From positions 1,799,001 to 1,863,000 of the forward strand of contig NZ_CP102265.1 in the NCBI RefSeq assembly GCF_025147765.1: 64,000 nucleotides of DNA. Direction: 5' to 3'. A program made the position numbers and the translations under genes. Below, in pieces: positions 16,580-26,681 of this stretch (position 1 is its first letter; each line of letters starts with the position of its first letter). The notes below the pieces were generated by a model. That model did not search any database. It was not told the origin of the DNA and worked only from the letters and a program-made list of their open reading frames with translations. The DNA is from Blautia obeum ATCC 29174 (GTDB lineage: Bacteria; Bacillota; Clostridia; Lachnospirales; Lachnospiraceae).

Positions 16580-19324
16580 TTGAGTATAGACAAAAACACT
16601 AACGAGGGAAAAAACTATCGTAATAATGTGGTCAAATCAACATCTGGGACTTCTAAAAGCCGCATAAATACTGGGTTTCCGGAGGATATTAGTGTATTAT
16701 CACCGATGATGAGGGAATATTGTAAAACAAAAGAAAATTACAAGGACTGCATCCTGTTCTATCGACTTGGCGACTTTTATGAGATGTTTTTTGATGATGC
16801 AATCCTTGTATCCAAAGAACTGGAACTGACGCTTACCGGTAAGGACTGCGGATTGGAAGAACGTGCTCCGATGTGCGGAATTCCATTTCATGCAGCCGAG
16901 ACATATATCAAACGACTGATCGAGAAAGGCCACAAAGTGGCAATCTGTGAGCAGGTGGAAGACCCTAAGAAAGCAAAAGGTCTTGTTAAGAGAGAAGTTA
17001 TCCGTGTAGTTACACCGGGAACAACTCTGGATGCCACATCTTTGGATGAATCCAGAAACAATTATCTGATGTCGATTGTTTCTCTGGAGGATCATTTTGG
17101 ATGTGCCATTGCAGATATCACCACAGGTGACTGTTTTCTTACAGAAGTAGATAAACCTCAGAAACTTCTGGATGAGATCAATAAATTTGTCCCTGCGGAA
17201 ATTATCTGTAATGACGCTTTTTTTATGAGCGGAGTTGATACAGAAGATTTGAAGGACCGTCTGCGGATATGCATTTTTCCATTAGATAACTGGTATTTTG
17301 ATGACAGTCTCTGCCAACGCACTTTGAAGGAACATTTTCATGTAAATACATTGGAAGGTCTTGGACTTCAGGACTATGACAGTGGAGTGATCGCAGCAGG
17401 AGCACTTTTTCAATATTTGAATGAAACTCAGAAAACAGCTTTGTCTCATATGGCAACGATTCATCCCTACACAGCAGATAAATTTATGTTGATTGACAGT
17501 TCCAGTCGTCGTAATCTGGAACTGGTCGAAACACTCCGTGAAAAACAGAAACGAGGTTCTCTTCTCTGGGTATTGGATAAGACAAAGACAGCAATGGGTG
17601 CACGTACACTTCGAGGTTATGTGGAACAGCCCCTGATCGATGCAGAAGAGATCAATCTCAGACTGGGAGCAGTAGAAGAACTGACTCAGAAGCCGATGCT
17701 TCGTGATGAGATCCGAGAGTATCTGAATCCAATCTATGATCTGGAACGTCTGATCAGCCGTATCAGCTATCAGTCAGCGAATCCGAGAGATATGGTTGCA
17801 TTTGCATCTTCACTGGAGATGATTCCATATATCCGACAGATCCTTCAGGAATTTGAAGCACCGATCCTGAAACAGATTTTTGAGGATATGGATCCGCTGG
17901 AAGATGTGACGGATCTGATCAAACGTGCGATCACAGATGAGCCACCGCTTGCACAGAAAGACGGCGGAATCATCCGCGAAGGTTACAACGCAGATGTCGA
18001 TAAATATCGTCACTCAAGAACTGATGGCAAAAAGTGGCTTGCTGAACTGGAAGCAAGAGAAAAAGAACGTACCGGCATTAAGACACTGAAGATCAAATAC
18101 AGTCGTGTATTTGGTTATGCACTGGAAGTGACGAATTCTTTCAAAGATCAGGTTCCGGATAATTATGTTCGCAAACAGACACTGACCAATGCCGAACGTT
18201 ATATTACACAGGAGCTGAAGGATCTTGAGGATCTGATCCTTGGAGCTGAAGATCGTCTGTATGCGCTGGAATATGAATTGTTTGCAGATGTCCGTGACAA
18301 AGTTGGCAAAGAAGTCGTACGTATCCAGAAAACTGCCAAGGCGATTGCAGCACTGGATGTGTTTGCCTCTCTTGCGCTTGTGGCAGAACGAAACAATTTT
18401 GTAAGACCGAAGATCAATGAAAATGGTGTTCTGGATATCAAAAATGGTCGTCATCCGGTTGTAGAGCAGATGATTGAAAACGATATGTTTATTGCAAATG
18501 ATACATATCTGGACAATCAGAAAAAAAGAGTTTCCATTATCACCGGTCCGAATATGGCTGGTAAATCCACTTATATGCGTCAGACAGCATTGATCGTTCT
18601 GATGGCGCAGATCGGAAGTTTTGTTCCGGCAGAGAAAGCAAATATTGGCATTGTGGATCGAATCTTTACACGTGTCGGTGCATCCGATGACCTTGCAAGC
18701 GGACAGAGTACTTTCATGGTGGAAATGACAGAAGTAGCAAATATTCTTCGAAATGCCACATCCAGGAGCCTGTTGATTCTGGATGAGATTGGACGAGGCA
18801 CAAGTACCTTTGACGGACTTGCAATTGCATGGTCCGTGATCGAACATATCAGTAATACGAAACTCTGTGGCGCAAAGACTTTATTTGCCACACATTATCA
18901 TGAACTTACAGAGCTGGAAGGTAAGATTCCGGGAGTCAATAATTATTGTATCGCGGTTAAAGAAAAAGGCGATGATATTGTATTTCTTCGTAAGATTGTC
19001 AAGGGCGGTGCAGACAAGAGCTATGGTATTCAGGTTGCCAAACTTGCCGGTGTGCCGGATTCCGTTATTAATCGTGCAAAGGAACTGGTAGAAGAACTCA
19101 GTGATGCAGATATCACGGCTGCGGTCAAGGATCTGACGGCTCCGAAGAAAAAACAGAAAATTGTTTATGATCAGGTGGATATGGCTCAGATGTCTCTTTT
19201 TGATACGGTACAGGACAATGATATCGTGGACGAGATCCGTGATCTGGATATGACCCATTTGACACCGATGGAAGCTATGAATATTTTGTATAATTTGCAG
19301 AACAAGATTAAAAACCGCTGGTAA
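16580..19324 (+). CDS. mutS: DNA mismatch repair protein MutS
   Basis: Recognises mismatches and starts repair with MutL. Mismatch-reading residues are F66 and E68 in GDFYEMFFDD. The Walker A is GPNMAGKSTYM, followed by the Walker B and signature region LILDEIGRGTSTFDG. Near the C-terminus AQMSLFD is a sliding-clamp binding motif, and a helix-turn-helix tail ends the protein. Length is 914 residues from TTG 16580. The usual family start would be near SPMMREY at residue 41, so about 38 Ser/Asn/Lys-rich residues are extra. That extension lies next to the integrase of the upstream element. Confidence 0.96.
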   Translation: MSIDKNTNEGKNYRNNVVKSTSGTSKSRINTGFPEDISVLSPMMREYCKTKENYKDCILFYRLGDFYEMFFDDAILVSKELELTLTGKDCGLEERAPMCGIPFHAAETYIKRLIEKGHKVAICEQVEDPKKAKGLVKREVIRVVTPGTTLDATSLDESRNNYLMSIVSLEDHFGCAIADITTGDCFLTEVDKPQKLLDEINKFVPAEIICNDAFFMSGVDTEDLKDRLRICIFPLDNWYFDDSLCQRTLKEHFHVNTLEGLGLQDYDSGVIAAGALFQYLNETQKTALSHMATIHPYTADKFMLIDSSSRRNLELVETLREKQKRGSLLWVLDKTKTAMGARTLRGYVEQPLIDAEEINLRLGAVEELTQKPMLRDEIREYLNPIYDLERLISRISYQSANPRDMVAFASSLEMIPYIRQILQEFEAPILKQIFEDMDPLEDVTDLIKRAITDEPPLAQKDGGIIREGYNADVDKYRHSRTDGKKWLAELEAREKERTGIKTLKIKYSRVFGYALEVTNSFKDQVPDNYVRKQTLTNAERYITQELKDLEDLILGAEDRLYALEYELFADVRDKVGKEVVRIQKTAKAIAALDVFASLALVAERNNFVRPKINENGVLDIKNGRHPVVEQMIENDMFIANDTYLDNQKKRVSIITGPNMAGKSTYMRQTALIVLMAQIGSFVPAEKANIGIVDRIFTRVGASDDLASGQSTFMVEMTEVANILRNATSRSLLILDEIGRGTSTFDGLAIAWSVIEHISNTKLCGAKTLFATHYHELTELEGKIPGVNNYCIAVKEKGDDIVFLRKIVKGGADKSYGIQVAKLAGVPDSVINRAKELVEELSDADITAAVKDLTAPKKKQKIVYDQVDMAQMSLFDTVQDNDIVDEIRDLDMTHLTPMEAMNILYNLQNKIKNRW

Positions 19325-19360
19325 AAATGATAAAACGTGGTTTGGTAATGGGAGGTTGCT

Positions 19361-21430
19361 TTGAGAAAAATTGCAGTTTTAGACCAGAACACAATTGATA
19401 AGATTGCAGCCGGAGAGGTTGTAGAAAGACCTTCTTCTGTCGTAAAAGAGCTTGTGGAAAATGCGATAGACGCAGGAGCAACTGCGGTAACAGTAGAAAT
19501 TACAGATGGTGGTAAGAAACTGATCCGAATTACGGATAATGGATCAGGAATGGAAGCAGAGCAGATTCCGCTTGCATTTCTCCGTCATGCAACAAGTAAG
19601 ATTGAAAAGGTGGAAGATCTGGAACATATTGCTTCTCTTGGATTTCGTGGTGAGGCACTTTCCAGTATCGCTGCTGTTTCTCAGGTAGAACTGATCACAA
19701 AAACTCCGTCTTCTGTCAGCGGCTCCCGTTATGTGATCGAAGGTGGACAGGAGCATTCATTGGAAGAACTGGGAGCACCGGAGGGAACTACATTTCTTGT
19801 TCGGAACCTTTTTTATAACACACCGGCGAGAAGCAAGTTCCTGAAGTCGGATATGACTGAGGCGAATTATATTCATACGCTGATGGAGCAGCTTGCACTG
19901 TCCCATCCGGAGATTTCTTTTAAATATATTCAGAATAAGCAGGTGAAACTGCATACATCCGGGAACTACAGTGTGAAGGATGTTATTTACAGCGTGTATG
20001 GCAGAGAGATCGCCAGAGCACTTCTGGAGGTATCACAGGAAAATTCCTTTATGAAAATTGAGGGATTTGTTGGTAAACCGGAAATTGCCAGAGGCAATCG
20101 TTCTTTTGAGAACTATTATATCAATGGACGATATGTTAAAAATAATATTATTACAAAAGCAATCGAAAATGCTTACAGGGGTTTCCTGATGCAGCATAAA
20201 TTTCCATTTGTTTCTCTTCGTATGGAAATGGAGGGGAACGATCTGGATGTTAATGTGCACCCGGCAAAAAGAGAGGTACGATTTGCGAGAGAACAGGAAG
20301 TTTACGATGCAGTTTATGATACTGTACGTGCAGCCCTGACCAGAAGAGAAATGATTCCGAAAGTATCTGTAGACAGTTCTTCTGTTAAAGAGGATAAAGA
20401 AGAAAAAGTTACGCGTGCAGCTGTACCGGAACCATTTGAGCAGAAACGTCGTGAAGAACTGTACGGAGCACAAAAACCAGTCTATTCTGTTGTACGAGAG
20501 CCGGCAGCATCTTATCGTCCGGCATTTTCAAAAGATGAAGAAGAAATGTTCAGTGGTACACTGCGAGAGAATCAGAAACTGGACGAAGTGAAGAAACTGA
20601 CAGAGAGGCAGACAGTGCCAGAGTCATTTCAGAATTCTTCGAAGAAAACAAATACTGTGCCTGAGAAGGTTGATACACAGGTTAAACAGAAAATTGTACA
20701 GAAGTCTGTACAAGATTATGAACAAGACTATGTGCAGAAAACGGAAGCAGAAGAACTAAAAATACAGGAAGCAGTATCGAGAGAGACTGAAAAACAGACT
20801 CCACCACAGCAGCTTGAACTCTTTGAGGAGAAACTGCTTGCACCAGAATCCAGAAGTCGGATTGACCTGATCGGACAGATCTTTGATACGTACTGGCTGG
20901 TACAGTTTGAGGACAATTTTTATATAATCGATCAGCATGCTGCACACGAAAAGGTATATTATGAGCGTATGGTAAAACAGTTCCGGGAACATTCGATTGA
21001 TTCACAGTATCTGAATCCTCCATTGATCGTGGCATTGAGCATGCAGGAAGAAGAAGTACTGAAAGCAAATATGAATTATTTTGAACAGTTTGGCTTTGAG
21101 ATCGAGAATTTCGGCGGCAGAGAATACCGCATCAGTGCGGTACCATCGAATCTGTACGGACTGACAGAGGAAGAACTGTTTCTGGAAATGTTGGATAATC
21201 TGGCATCTAATAACAGTAAAGATACATTGGATATTTTTGCTGCCAGACTTGCAACGATGGCATGCAAAGCGGCAGTTAAGGGAAACCATGCTATGTCGCA
21301 GCAGGAGGCAGAAAAACTGATCGATGAACTTCTGACTCTGGAAAATCCGTATCATTGTCCGCATGGACGCCCGACGATCATTGCAATGACCAGAACAGAA
21401 CTGGAAAAGAAGTTTAAACGAATCGTGTAA
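19361..21430 (+). CDS. mutL: DNA mismatch repair protein MutL
   Basis: GHKL ATPase that couples MutS to downstream repair. TTG 19361 follows GGGAGG. N-terminal motifs are present: KELVENAIDAGAT, DNGSGM and GFRGEALSSI. A long Glu/Lys-rich linker (about residues 340-490) leads to the C-terminal dimerisation domain. DQHAAHEKVYYERM contains the DQHA-x2-E-x4-E metal site of MutL proteins that nick DNA, as expected in bacteria lacking MutH. CPHGRPT near the end is the second metal-site motif. 37 bp downstream of mutS, so co-transcribed. Confidence 0.97.
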   Translation: MRKIAVLDQNTIDKIAAGEVVERPSSVVKELVENAIDAGATAVTVEITDGGKKLIRITDNGSGMEAEQIPLAFLRHATSKIEKVEDLEHIASLGFRGEALSSIAAVSQVELITKTPSSVSGSRYVIEGGQEHSLEELGAPEGTTFLVRNLFYNTPARSKFLKSDMTEANYIHTLMEQLALSHPEISFKYIQNKQVKLHTSGNYSVKDVIYSVYGREIARALLEVSQENSFMKIEGFVGKPEIARGNRSFENYYINGRYVKNNIITKAIENAYRGFLMQHKFPFVSLRMEMEGNDLDVNVHPAKREVRFAREQEVYDAVYDTVRAALTRREMIPKVSVDSSSVKEDKEEKVTRAAVPEPFEQKRREELYGAQKPVYSVVREPAASYRPAFSKDEEEMFSGTLRENQKLDEVKKLTERQTVPESFQNSSKKTNTVPEKVDTQVKQKIVQKSVQDYEQDYVQKTEAEELKIQEAVSRETEKQTPPQQLELFEEKLLAPESRSRIDLIGQIFDTYWLVQFEDNFYIIDQHAAHEKVYYERMVKQFREHSIDSQYLNPPLIVALSMQEEEVLKANMNYFEQFGFEIENFGGREYRISAVPSNLYGLTEEELFLEMLDNLASNNSKDTLDIFAARLATMACKAAVKGNHAMSQQEAEKLIDELLTLENPYHCPHGRPTIIAMTRTELEKKFKRIV

Positions 21431-21449
21431 GAATTATACAGGAGTGATT

Positions 21450-22397
21450 ATGAAAAGACCTTTGATCGTTCTTACCGGGCCGACAGCAGTTGGCAAAACA
21501 AGTCTTTCTATTTCATTGGCAAAGGCGGTAAACGGTGAGATTATTTCTGCAGATTCCATGCAGGTATATAAAAAAATGGATATCGGTTCTGCGAAGATCC
21601 GTCCGGAGGAAATGCAGGGAGTAAAGCATTATCTGGTGGATGTTCTGGAACCGGAAGAAGAATTTCATATCGTAAAATTCCAGCAGATGGCAAAAGAAGC
21701 TATGGAGGAAATCTATGAAAAAAGAAAGATACCGATTCTGGTCGGAGGAACCGGATTTTATATTCAGGCGGTAACCAGAGATATTGATTTTACAGAGGCG
21801 CAGCAGGAAAACACTTACCGTGCAGAGCTGGAAAAACTGGCGGAAACAGAAGGTGCTGAGTATCTTCATGATAGGCTGAAAGAAGTAGATCCGGCAAGTG
21901 CGGATACAATCCATGCAAACAATGTAAAACGTGTGATCCGTGCACTGGAATTTTATCATCAGAATGGTACGCCTATATCTGCACATAATGAAGAACAGAA
22001 AAAACAGACAAGTCCGTATAATCTGGCATATTTTGTTTTAAATGCGCCAAGAGATATTCTCTATGAGCGGATAGACAAACGAGTGGATCAGATGCTGGAA
22101 GAGGGACTGGTAAAAGAGGTGGAAGGACTGAAACGTGAGGGCTGCCATCGTGGTATGGTATCCATGCAGGGACTGGGATATAAGGAAATCCTGGCTTATC
22201 TGGAGGGGGAATATCCACTGGAAGAGGCGGTACGTATCCTGAAACGAGATACCAGACATTTTGCAAAGCGGCAGCTGACCTGGTTTCGACGGGAGTCGGA
22301 TGTGATCTGGGTTGATAAAGACAAATTTCATTGGGATGAAAAAGAAATTCTGGAATATATGCTGAGTGTTCTTAAAGAACATGATATTTTGGGATAG
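21450..22397 (+). CDS. miaA: tRNA dimethylallyltransferase MiaA
   Basis: Transfers a dimethylallyl group to A37 of tRNAs reading UNN codons. 315 residues; ATG 21450 follows CAGGAG. P-loop GPTAVGKTS is at the N-terminus, ISADSMQVYKKMDIGSAK and GGTGFYIQAV are conserved substrate-binding segments, and RDTRHFAKRQLTWFRR is the tRNA-binding C-terminal motif. Third gene of the mutS-mutL-miaA operon, a common order in Firmicutes. Confidence 0.96.
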   Translation: MKRPLIVLTGPTAVGKTSLSISLAKAVNGEIISADSMQVYKKMDIGSAKIRPEEMQGVKHYLVDVLEPEEEFHIVKFQQMAKEAMEEIYEKRKIPILVGGTGFYIQAVTRDIDFTEAQQENTYRAELEKLAETEGAEYLHDRLKEVDPASADTIHANNVKRVIRALEFYHQNGTPISAHNEEQKKQTSPYNLAYFVLNAPRDILYERIDKRVDQMLEEGLVKEVEGLKREGCHRGMVSMQGLGYKEILAYLEGEYPLEEAVRILKRDTRHFAKRQLTWFRRESDVIWVDKDKFHWDEKEILEYMLSVLKEHDILG

Positions 22398-22451
22398 TCA
22401 GTTAGAAGACGCAATAAATCAGATACAATTGGAAAGGATCATAAAATAACC

Positions 22452-23729
22452 ATGAAGGAATTATATGAACAGCTTGGAATCTCATCCAAAGTCTATGATT
22501 TTGGAGCAGAGATCGAAGCATCTCTGAAGGAACGATTTGAACAGTTTGACAAGACTGCGGAATATAACCAGCTTAAAGTACTGATGGCCATGCAGAAAAA
22601 CAAAGTAAGTGCAGAATGTTTCCAGTCATCATCAGGCTACGGCTATGATGATTTTGGACGAGATACTCTGGAAAAAGTATATGCAGATACTTTTCATACG
22701 GAGGCATGTCTGATTCGTTCCCAGATCACCTGCGGAACTCATGCACTGGCAATTGCTTTATTTGGAAATCTTCGTCCGGGAGATGAGCTTCTTGCACCGG
22801 CAGGAAAGCCATACGATACACTTGAAGAAGTAATTGGTATCCGCCCGTCCAGAGGCTCTCTGGCAGAATATGGAGTAACTTACAGACAGGTAGATCTCAA
22901 AGAAGACGGAACCTTTGATTATGATGCGATTCGTGCGGCAATCAATGAAAAAACGAAACTTGTTGAGATTCAGCGTTCTAAGGGATATCAGACCAGACCT
23001 TCCTATTCTGTAAAACAGATTGGAGAACTGATCGCATTTGTCAAGAGCATCAAACCGGACGTTATCTGTATGGTGGATAACTGTTACGGAGAGTTTGTAG
23101 ATACGATAGAACCAAGTGATGTCGGAGCAGATATGATCGTCGGATCTCTGATCAAGAATCCGGGTGGCGGACTTGCACCGATTGGCGGTTATATTGCGGG
23201 TACGAAGGAATGTGTCGAAAATGCGGCAACGCGTATGACATGTCCGGGACTTGGCATGGAGGTCGGTGCCTCCCTTGGTGTAAACCGTTCGTTCTATCAG
23301 GGCTTTTTCCTTGCACCAATGGTGACCAAAGGCGCATTAAAAGGAGCTGTTTTTGCAGCAAATATTTATGAAAAACTTGGTTTTTCTGTTGTTCCGAATG
23401 GCAGCGAGCCACGTCAGGATATTATTCAGGCTGTGACACTTGGAACTCCGGAGGGGCTGATCGCATTTTGTAAGGGAATCCAGGCAGCGGCGCCGGTGGA
23501 CAGTTATGTGGATCCAGAACCGTGGGACATGCCGGGATATGACAGCCAGGTTATCATGGCGGCGGGGGCTTTTGTACAGGGCTCATCTATTGAACTTTCG
23601 GCAGATGGTCCGGTAAAACCACCATATGCGGTATATTTTCAGGGAGGTCTTACATGGGAGCACGCAAAACTGGGCGTACTGATGTCTTTGCAGAAACTGG
23701 TAGATGCGAATATTGTGACACTTCCGTAA
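22452..23729 (+). CDS. methionine gamma-lyase-like PLP enzyme (aluminium-resistance family)
   Basis: 425-residue fold-type I PLP enzyme of the family once called aluminium resistance protein. Visible features are the active-site lysine in VGSLIKNPGGGLAPIGGYIAG, the cofactor segment QITCGTHALAIALFGNLRPGD (residues about 91-111, shown only in part by its key GTHA) and an aspartate in VDNCYGEFV. The true substrate is not established. ATG 22452 lies close behind miaA and it frequently follows miaA in Clostridia. No decay seen. Confidence 0.9.
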   Translation: MKELYEQLGISSKVYDFGAEIEASLKERFEQFDKTAEYNQLKVLMAMQKNKVSAECFQSSSGYGYDDFGRDTLEKVYADTFHTEACLIRSQITCGTHALAIALFGNLRPGDELLAPAGKPYDTLEEVIGIRPSRGSLAEYGVTYRQVDLKEDGTFDYDAIRAAINEKTKLVEIQRSKGYQTRPSYSVKQIGELIAFVKSIKPDVICMVDNCYGEFVDTIEPSDVGADMIVGSLIKNPGGGLAPIGGYIAGTKECVENAATRMTCPGLGMEVGASLGVNRSFYQGFFLAPMVTKGALKGAVFAANIYEKLGFSVVPNGSEPRQDIIQAVTLGTPEGLIAFCKGIQAAAPVDSYVDPEPWDMPGYDSQVIMAAGAFVQGSSIELSADGPVKPPYAVYFQGGLTWEHAKLGVLMSLQKLVDANIVTLP

Positions 23730-23777
23730 AGATAGAAGGAAGAATTGTTGCAGGCGGCAGCAGATGAAGGAGACGAT

Positions 23778-24965
23778 ATGGGTGAAAAAACACAGGTGAT
23801 CGTTGTAGGGGGAGGTGCTTCCGGACTGGCCGCTGCAATTGCAGCGGCAGAGAATGGTGCGGCAGTTACGCTCCTTGAACAGAATGAGAATCCGGGCCGG
23901 AAAATCTGTGTGACAGGGAATGGCAGATGTAATCTTACGAACAGAGACATGCGTCCCGATATTTTCAGAGGCCAGCATCCGGAATTTGTGGAAGAAATTC
24001 TGGCACAGTTTACGCTGGAGGATACACTTGCTTTTTTTGAAAAACTTGGGGTGGCTTTTACAGAACGTAATGGATGGCTGTATCCCAGAAGCAATCAGGC
24101 GAAATGTATTCCGGAACTCTTGATATTGAAAGCAAGAGCTTTAAAGGTCAAAATCAAAACAAGGGAACATGCAGAATCTGTTTCATGGGAGAATGGACGA
24201 TGGAAGGTAGAGACTTCCGGATGGACTTATGAAGGAGATAAGGTAATCCTTGCCAATGGCTCTAAAGCTTCACAGGTCCCAGGCTCGGATGGCAGCGGCT
24301 ATGAGCTTGCAGCAAATCTCGGACATCATATTATCCGCCCCCTGCCTGCACTTACAGGACTTCGATGTAAAGGAAATGTTTTTTCTGCATGGGCAGGTGT
24401 TCGTACGGACGCAAAAGTTACATTATTGATTGATGGAAAGAGATTTGTAGAAGAGAGTGGGGAAGTACAGCTGACGGATTATGGAATTTCCGGCATACCG
24501 GTGTTTCAGTTGAGCAGCTATGCAATCCGTGCACTGGATGAAGGAAAAAAAGTAACGCTGTCTGTGAACTTTCTTCCGGAATATACAAAAGCTTCTTTAC
24601 AGGAATATTTGAAAAAAAGGCAGGAAATCTGTCCATATCAGTCAGCTGCAGAGCTGCTTTTGGGACTGCTGCCTGATAAACTGATCAAAATGTTCCGAAA
24701 ACAAAAAAAAGATCTTTGTGACACGATTACGTCATATGAGCTGGAAGTAAAGGACAGTTCCGGATTTGAACAGGCACAGGTCTGCTCCGGAGGGGTGGAT
24801 ACTTCACAGGTCAATCCAGAAACACTGGAGTCCGTATTGCATAAGGGACTCTATTTTGCCGGAGAGCTGTTGGATATAGATGGTCCCTGTGGAGGTTATA
24901 ATCTTCAATGGGCATGGTCAAGCGGTGTTGTGGCAGGGCGCAGCAGCGCAAAGGAGAATTTATGA
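23778..24965 (+). CDS. NAD(P)/FAD-dependent oxidoreductase, HI0933/BaiN-like
   Basis: 395-residue flavoprotein. ATG 23778 follows GAAGGAG; an upstream TTG at 23745 has no better site. The N-terminal Rossmann motif is VVGGGASGLAAAIAAA, followed by GRKICVTGNGRCNLTN, the family signature. The C-terminus has GELLDIDGPCGGYNLQWAWSSG, which also binds FAD. BaiN of Clostridium scindens, a bile acid reductase, belongs to this family, but most members are uncharacterised, so a bile acid role is only a possibility here. Confidence 0.88.
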   Translation: MGEKTQVIVVGGGASGLAAAIAAAENGAAVTLLEQNENPGRKICVTGNGRCNLTNRDMRPDIFRGQHPEFVEEILAQFTLEDTLAFFEKLGVAFTERNGWLYPRSNQAKCIPELLILKARALKVKIKTREHAESVSWENGRWKVETSGWTYEGDKVILANGSKASQVPGSDGSGYELAANLGHHIIRPLPALTGLRCKGNVFSAWAGVRTDAKVTLLIDGKRFVEESGEVQLTDYGISGIPVFQLSSYAIRALDEGKKVTLSVNFLPEYTKASLQEYLKKRQEICPYQSAAELLLGLLPDKLIKMFRKQKKDLCDTITSYELEVKDSSGFEQAQVCSGGVDTSQVNPETLESVLHKGLYFAGELLDIDGPCGGYNLQWAWSSGVVAGRSSAKENL

Positions 24966-26581
24966 TACGAATTACACAGTTGAAGCTTCCGGTGGAGCAC
25001 ACTCCGGAACAGCTGAAGAAGAAAATTGCAAAGACACTTAAATGTGCGGAAGATACATTTTCCTATGAGATTGTCCGTCAGTCTCTGGATGCAAGACATA
25101 AGGATGACAAAAAATTTGTTTATACAGTAGATGTGAAAACAGCTGCTGAACAAAAAATTTTGCGAAGAGTTCACAATAATAACATTATGTCAATCAATAA
25201 AAAGGATTATCAGTTTCCTTTGCCGGGAACAGAGAAACTGGAGCATGTGCCGGTTATTGTTGGAAGTGGACCGGCAGGACTTTTCTGCGCCTGGTATCTG
25301 GCAAGAGCCGGTTATCGTCCACTGGTTCTGGAACGCGGTCAGGAGGCGCAGAAACGTAAAGAAACAGTAGATCGCTTCTGGAAAGATGGAGTGCTGGATC
25401 TGGATTCCAACGTGCAGTTCGGGGAAGGCGGTGCCGGAACTTTTTCAGATGGAAAGCTTAACACACTGGTAAAAGATCCGAATGGACGTAACCATGAGGT
25501 TCTGAAACGTTTTGTAGAGGCAGGCGCACCGGAGGAAATCGTTTATCAACAGAAACCGCATCTTGGAACAGATGTACTGATTGGCATTGTTGAAACGATG
25601 CGTCATCAGATTGAAGAGATGGGAGGTTCTTTTTGCTTTGAAACAAAGGTGACAGATCTTTGCATCGAAAACGGTCATCTGACTGCAGTTGAAGTCAATA
25701 ATGAAGAAAAGATACCGGCAGATGCCTGTGTGCTTGCACTGGGACATAGTGCCCGGGATACGTTTGATATGCTTCACAGACGTGGTGTTTATATGGAACC
25801 GAAATCTTTTGCGGTCGGACTTCGTATGGAACATCCACAGAAAATGATCAATTACGATCTTTATGGAGAAGAGGAAAATGAATTTCTGGGAGCTGCAAGT
25901 TATAAAGTGACACATACCTGTGAAAATGGCAGAGGCGTTTATTCATTCTGCATGTGTCCGGGCGGTTATGTGGTTAACGCATCCTCTGAACAGGGAATGC
26001 TGGCAGTCAATGGAATGAGTTATCAGGCGCGTGACAGCAAAAATGCAAACAGTGCGCTGATCGTAACGGTCACTCCAGAGGATTTCCCGGAAGAAGGTCC
26101 ACTTGGAGGGATTGCATTTCAGAGAAACCTGGAAAAGAGAGCATGGGAAATTGGAAAAGGAAAAATTCCGGTTCAGTTATTTGGCGATTACAAGTTACAT
26201 CAGAAGAGTTCTGCATTTGGAGAAATCGAACCTCAGATGAAAGGTGCTCATGTATTTGCTGATGTACGCTCAATCCTGCCGAAAGAAATCGGTGATTCGA
26301 TTGAAGAAGGTGTTCTTGCATTTGGAAAGAAACTGAAGGGATTTGACCGGAACGACGCGATTCTGAGTGGTGTGGAGAGCCGTACTTCTTCGCCGGTAAG
26401 AATCGTACGAAATCGTGAGGGATATTCTAATATAGAGGGAATATATCCGTGCGGGGAAGGTGCAGGGTATGCAGGAGGCATCACGTCAGCTGCTATGGAT
26501 GGTATCAAAACGGCTGAGTTTATATGTGAAAAATTTAGAAATTTTATAAGTTTTAAAATTAAATGCGATAAGAGGTATTAA
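24962..26581 (+). CDS. FAD-dependent dehydrogenase (COG2509-like)
   Basis: 539 residues from ATG 24962, overlapping the previous stop as ATGA, with site AAAGGAG. An N-terminal ferredoxin-like segment (about 1-85) precedes the FAD-binding motif VIVGSGPAGLFCAWYLARAG. GEGGAGTFSDGKLNT is the family hallmark and CGEGAGYAGGITSAAMDGI the C-terminal flavin motif. The final residues (NFISFKIKCDKRY) are AT-rich and atypical, and the stop lies within a terminator hairpin next to the prophage. The phage may have integrated at and replaced the 3' end. Function not established. Confidence 0.88.
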   Translation: MIRITQLKLPVEHTPEQLKKKIAKTLKCAEDTFSYEIVRQSLDARHKDDKKFVYTVDVKTAAEQKILRRVHNNNIMSINKKDYQFPLPGTEKLEHVPVIVGSGPAGLFCAWYLARAGYRPLVLERGQEAQKRKETVDRFWKDGVLDLDSNVQFGEGGAGTFSDGKLNTLVKDPNGRNHEVLKRFVEAGAPEEIVYQQKPHLGTDVLIGIVETMRHQIEEMGGSFCFETKVTDLCIENGHLTAVEVNNEEKIPADACVLALGHSARDTFDMLHRRGVYMEPKSFAVGLRMEHPQKMINYDLYGEEENEFLGAASYKVTHTCENGRGVYSFCMCPGGYVVNASSEQGMLAVNGMSYQARDSKNANSALIVTVTPEDFPEEGPLGGIAFQRNLEKRAWEIGKGKIPVQLFGDYKLHQKSSAFGEIEPQMKGAHVFADVRSILPKEIGDSIEEGVLAFGKKLKGFDRNDAILSGVESRTSSPVRIVRNREGYSNIEGIYPCGEGAGYAGGITSAAMDGIKTAEFICEKFRNFISFKIKCDKRY

Positions 26582-26604
26582 ACCTCTGCCGCATTTATTT
26601 TTTT
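26561..26604 (+). terminator. terminator overlapping the stop codon of the FAD dehydrogenase
   Basis: AAATGC (26561-26566) pairs with GCATTT (26591-26596), and AGAGGT (26571-26576) with ACCTCT (26582-26587), followed by a T-rich run. TAA 26579-26581 lies in the loop. It ends the chromosomal operon. Confidence 0.75.
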
Positions 26605-26617
26605 ACACAAAAAGCAG

Positions 26618-26656
26618 AATGCGGTAGAGCTTAAAAACTCTTACCGCATTTTTTAT
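26618..26656 (+). terminator. second terminator at the chromosome-prophage border
   Basis: AATGCGGTA (26618-26626) pairs perfectly with TACCGCATT (26642-26650), with GAG/CTC inside and TTTTATTT after. The segment CCGCATTT plus T-run resembles the tail of the terminator 50 bp upstream. The pair may mark a duplicated attachment-site region. Confidence 0.7.
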
Positions 26657-26681
26657 TTACAAAGGAAAGGAGAATGAGAAC

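Noticed and set aside
15190..16700. direct repeats marking attL and attR of the mutS-adjacent element
   Set aside because: I compared the int-mutS junction with the left flank by eye and found no convincing repeat longer than background.
18014..18847. 277-residue minus-strand frame inside mutS
   Set aside because: Antisense shadow of a well-conserved mutS segment, Cys/His-rich by codon reflection.
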